53,433 nucleotides of DNA, taken from the NCBI GenBank assembly GCA_030463445.1, contig JAQGFW010012271.1, forward strand, positions 1 through 53,433. Direction: 5' to 3'. Positions 52,801 to 53,433 of the stretch are shown here, piece by piece. Source of the stretch: Euplotes aediculatus. Lineage: Eukaryota > Ciliophora > Spirotrichea > Euplotida > Euplotidae. The position numbers and the translations under genes are program-made. Each line of letters begins with the position of its first letter. Within the stretch, counting starts at the first letter, position 1. The notes under the pieces were generated by a model, which saw nothing but the letters and a program-made list of their open reading frames with translations, had not been told where the DNA came from and did not search any database.

Positions 52801-53156
52801 TAGGTTAACAAGGATACGCAAGGATAAAAGGATCCATCTGACTTAATTGAAAACTTACCTCGTCAGCATATTTAATTTGGTAGTCAGAAGCGCCTGAGAT
52901 GGCACTCCACGACACCTGGATATCCGTGCCTGTGAAACCACTTCTTGTTGGAGGTGGCGGAGGCTCAAATGAATCTAAACGCGGTAAATTTAGCAAACTT
53001 CTTATCATAATATCTCTAAGAGTTTAACTTACTTTGAGCCAAGGCAGAGGGATCAAGTCATGCGACAAGCAAAATCAAAAACAGTGATACGATCAGTCCA
53101 TATCTTTTTGGTTTACGGTTGATTCTGTACTTAGGGTGTTTGTGAGTACGTATCAT
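1..53156 (-). CDS. Giant secreted FN3 / filamin / PA14 repeat protein, N-terminal 17,561 codons (C-terminus outside window)
   Basis: Seven exons read by the euplotid code (UGA = Cys): 53033-53156, 52859-52974, 47426-52788, 15567-47331, 11830-15403, 7688-11800 and 1-7630. Exon lengths and phases add up exactly to 17,561 codons plus two bases, and the frame is still open at position 1. Domain order: signal peptide (residues 1-40), Pro-rich linker, two FN3, nine filamin-type repeats interleaved with three PA14 domains (about 230-1,670), then about 155 FN3 domains to the left edge. FN3 identity rests on the recurring core pattern W-x-x-P-x-x-x-G-G-x-x-I-x-x-Y ... Y-x-F-R-x-x-A-x-N-x-x-G at about 100-residue spacing. 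The start at 53156 gives a good signal peptide; an in-frame ATG at 53189 would add 11 residues. The protein is probably extracellular or at the cell surface. Its function is unknown; adhesion or a structural coat is inference. A membrane or GPI anchor could lie in the missing C-terminus. No UAA or UAG was seen in frame outside introns. Confidence 0.93.
7631..7687 (-). other. Intron 6 (57 bp, multiple of three, no stop)
   Basis: The unspliced frame stays open here, but the 19 residues it would add are rich in Lys, Ile and Leu and break the FN3 F strand. Donor GTAAGC and acceptor TTCTTTTAG are present. Splicing rebuilds a tyrosine codon (T|AT) and gives LFRYYAVNRQGNG, which matches the F-strand pattern F-R-Y-x-A-x-N of nearly every other domain. 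The segment is AT-rich like the other introns. Confidence 0.88.
11801..11829 (-). other. Intron 5 (29 bp, very short)
   Basis: Donor GTAAGT follows GCTTTAA, and acceptor TTGTTTTAG precedes TGCTCACTTC. Splicing rebuilds a methionine codon (A|TG) and gives PPALMLTSSTKNSI, a normal FN3 A strand. Only a 29-bp excision restores the frame of the downstream exon. A competing AG 15 bp from the donor would leave the frame wrong. Confidence 0.9.
15404..15566 (-). other. Intron 4 (163 bp), the longest and most AT-rich
   Basis: Donor GTAAGT follows TCAGAA, and acceptor CTATTTAG precedes GATCAAATT. Splicing is phase 0 and gives IDPTISEDQILIS inside a D-type FN3 domain. The interior is strongly AT-rich and has stops in frame. 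Nothing suggests a separate gene or element inside it. Confidence 0.92.
36850..47990 (-). repeat. Middle FN3 array, about 37 domains without clear super-repeat
   Basis: FN3 domains follow each other at about 97-102 residues. Typical features are I-x-W-x-P-P-x-x-x-G-G-S-x-I-x-G-Y-x-L-Y, then Y-x-F-x-V-x-A-x-N-x-x-G-E-G, and links ending V/A-P-x-x-P. Unlike the arrays on either side, no fixed alternation of domain types was found over several units, and Cys is sparse apart from isolated examples such as FYCVEAP near 37,450. Intron 3 interrupts the array near its N-terminal edge. Copies are divergent at DNA level, so the expansion is old. Confidence 0.88.
47332..47425 (-). other. Intron 3 (94 bp)
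   Basis: Donor GTATGT and acceptor TTTTTATAG are canonical. Splicing rebuilds a serine codon (TC|G) and gives GPYSSSFTPAVIPSKP, a normal junction between two FN3 domains. The intron contains an in-frame UAG, and its 94-bp length accounts for the frame change. Confidence 0.88.
48030..48480 (-). other. PA14 domain 3
   Basis: Roughly residues 1,517-1,667. The order is LNAYYYSNRWF start, NVDWSTGDIIPNF, VSVKWTGFLKPTYSEAFTF, the core VNDGVRLTIGETVLIDQ, and the end ITVEYYDITGDAHIILEW. The N-D-G-V-R loop is retained. It closes the N-terminal head, and an FN3 domain starts within about 20 residues. Confidence 0.88.
48490..49435 (-). other. Filamin-type repeats 7-9
   Basis: Repeat 7 has AVAGVSESITLSAYDIYGN and ends DIAGSPFLIS. 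Repeat 8 has AIAGIQSIFTAKLYDTQGN, the hairpin TDNEDGTYQVQYQ and the end GTYTVTVVVNG. Repeat 9 is shorter, with STLSIVAKDQFGNLITSQQ, and leads into PA14-3 through a UGA-encoded Cys near 48,517. Repeats 7 and 8 are the clearest filamin matches in the protein. Confidence 0.72.
49440..49935 (-). other. PA14 domain 2
   Basis: It begins with the PA14-type start GGLRATYYKTV and continues with FSVKWEGQLQVPQSGTYRF and YDLILQYSTKAGATQLRLLW. The usual D-D-G-V-R core is replaced by a weaker sequence around RVDSVNFATINLALNSQ, so a metal or carbohydrate site may be lost. Its C-terminal half lies in a GC-rich patch (about 52% GC over 49,441-49,680) unlike the surrounding AT-rich DNA. Confidence 0.85.
49940..51585 (-). 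other. Filamin-type repeats 2-6
   Basis: Five Ig-like repeats of about 100-130 residues. Each starts with an A-G-x-x-x-x-F-x-I-x-x-R/K-D pattern and ends with G-x-Y-x-x-x-Y/F ... I-x-G-S-P-F-x-V. Examples are VSISGSPFTVIV near 51,240, EMTGSPFSTFTV near 50,880, NISQSPFSITV near 50,540 and NGDGTYSCVQQF near 50,310. Repeat 6, near 50,175-49,940, is the most divergent and runs straight into PA14-2. Filamin repeats are best known from cytoplasmic actin crosslinkers; following a signal peptide and next to PA14 they are presumably extracellular spacers here. Confidence 0.72.
51590..52000 (-). other. PA14 domain 1
   Basis: This spans roughly residues 344-480. It has the PA14 order: AEYFEN start, NHDWGTG, then SARWYARIKAPLTEDFFF, then the core ADDGVRLYFDGVLKIDRW, and the end YDIKLEYKEEQGGARVKLYW. 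PA14 folds in fungal adhesins and in bacterial and amoebozoan surface proteins often bind carbohydrate, and the D-D-G-V-R motif lies in the expected loop. Binding here is inference. Two consecutive UGA codons follow DRWDT at 51,748-51,753. Confidence 0.88.
52020..52330 (-). other. Filamin-type repeat 1
   Basis: About 100 residues follow FN3-2. The segments AEVDVLAKDSSG and later VTDNGDGTYSSTYFVPLDG-type sequence (here TDNGDGTYSSTYFVPLDG) are hallmarks of the filamin/ABP280 Ig fold, with the D-x-G-D-G-T-Y hairpin. Two UGA-encoded or UGY cysteines lie in the middle (NACTRTTNFECE). It leads directly into the first PA14 domain. Confidence 0.65.
52310..52970 (-). other. Pro-rich linker and first two FN3 domains
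   Basis: After the signal peptide comes the short linker EPPPPPTRSG. FN3-1 contains DIQVSWSAISGASDYQIKYAD and is interrupted by intron 2. It lacks the GG-x-x-I-x-x-Y motif of later domains and has Cys residues at IPCGS and MMCAD. FN3-2 is typical, with IVIEWSPPTSNGGTPILGYQ and later YTFRVRALNWVGVG. These two domains are separated from the main FN3 arrays by the filamin/PA14 head. Confidence 0.75.
52789..52858 (-). other. Intron 2 (70 bp)
   Basis: Donor GTAAGT follows GACGAG, and acceptor TTTATAG precedes CTTAATGCAG. Splicing is phase 0 and yields KYADELNAETIKAV within the first FN3 domain. The 70-bp length also accounts for the frame change between the flanking exons. Confidence 0.88.
52975..53032 (-). 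other. Intron 1 (58 bp)
   Basis: Donor GTAAGT follows CAAA, and acceptor GTTTAG precedes ATTCATTTG. Splicing joins the signal-peptide exon in phase 1 and produces the sequence ALAQNSFEPPPPPTRSG. In-frame stops occur in the unspliced sequence. Confidence 0.85.
53034..53156 (-). other. Signal peptide encoded by its own first exon
   Basis: Exon 1 encodes 41 residues plus one base. A basic n-region rich in Lys, Arg and His is followed by the hydrophobic stretch YGLIVSLFLILLVAC and then LDPSALAQ. SALA|Q fits the small-residue rule for signal peptidase cleavage, after about residue 40. The Cys in the hydrophobic core is encoded by UGA, so standard-code translation would truncate the protein here and miss the gene start. 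The n-region of about 20 residues is long, so an uncleaved signal anchor is a weaker alternative. Confidence 0.8.
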
Positions 53157-53433
53157 ATTTTTAATATTATATCGATGTGTTGTAACCATCTCACGACTAG
53201 AGCAGTTCCATCTGACATTTTGACTTCGGTCCCCAGTTTCTGTCTTGTGAAGTCATTGATAGTCGAATCAAAGCCTGAATTAGGGACAAAAGATGAGACC
53301 GATTGTTCTGAGCTAAAACTGCAAGACAAATATACCAGCAAGCTTTGCAAGTATTTATAGGTTCAAAAATCAGAAAAGTGAATGATGTGGGAGAGACCAA
53401 TGAGATAGAGCAAGAGCAGACAGAACAGGCAAA
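53157..53433 (-). other. 5' flank / presumed leader of the giant gene
   Basis: About 277 bp upstream of the chosen start. It contains the TATA-like motif, an in-frame ATG at 53,187-53,189 that would extend the protein by 11 residues, and an ATG near 53,218 in another frame. Read with UGA as Cys, the latter frame overlaps the signal-peptide frame and ends inside intron 1. A small upstream ORF or a leader intron cannot be excluded. No telomeric repeat and no second gene are visible. Confidence 0.4.
53352..53359 (-). promoter_or_regulatory. Possible TATA box
   Basis: TATAAATA reads toward the gene about 195 bp upstream of the chosen ATG. If used, transcription would start near 53,325 and give a leader of about 170 nt. 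The match is good, but such motifs are frequent in AT-rich DNA. Confidence 0.3.

Noticed and set aside
53153-53350. A 65-codon upstream minus-strand frame as the true N-terminus
   Set aside because: It runs in a different frame from the signal peptide and continues only into intron 1, with no recognisable domain; it may be a leader or an upstream ORF.
1-53433. Bacterial giant adhesin
   Set aside because: Spliceosomal introns and the UGA = Cys code are eukaryotic and ciliate-specific respectively.

Overview
The window is one protein-coding gene on the minus strand. It enters at about 53,156 and is still open when the sequence runs out at position 1. No second gene, RNA gene, mobile element or CRISPR array could be supported. 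After removing six introns, the window holds 17,561 complete codons plus two bases, so this is the N-terminal part of a protein of more than 17,500 residues whose C-terminus lies outside.

The genetic code identifies the organism. Read with the standard code, the gene breaks at more than 45 in-frame UGA triplets. Each UGA compared with an equivalent position in a neighbouring repeat falls where other copies have UGU or UGC. UGA therefore encodes cysteine, UAA and UAG are absent from the reading frame, and tryptophan is UGG. This is the euplotid nuclear code (table 10), known from Euplotes and close relatives. The AT-rich sequence, the short GT-AG introns (29 to 163 bp) and the absence of any non-intron interruption fit a rearranged, macronuclear-type euplotid gene. 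A gene over 53 kb is striking because these ciliates are known for gene-sized macronuclear chromosomes of a few kb.

Layout from N- to C-terminus (high to low coordinates): a possible TATA box and leader (53,157-53,433); a signal-peptide exon; a Pro-rich linker and two fibronectin type III (FN3) domains; a head of about 1,450 residues with nine filamin-type Ig repeats and three PA14 domains (about 52,330-48,030); about 37 FN3 domains without an obvious higher-order period (about 47,990-36,850); 21 tandem copies of a four-domain FN3 super-repeat A-B-C-D, about 1.22 kb each (about 36,850-10,870); and 17 copies of a different two-domain super-repeat E-F, about 0.65 kb each, in which F carries a Cys-bounded loop (about 10,870 to the left edge). 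In total there are about 155-160 FN3 domains.

The signal peptide, PA14 domains and regular Cys positions indicate a secreted or surface protein: an extracellular rod with a possible carbohydrate-binding head. Adhesion, a surface coat or an extracellular scaffold are plausible roles, but the sequence does not decide between them. Two architecturally distinct super-repeat arrays in one polypeptide, with all codon and intron evidence internally consistent, are the main novelty.
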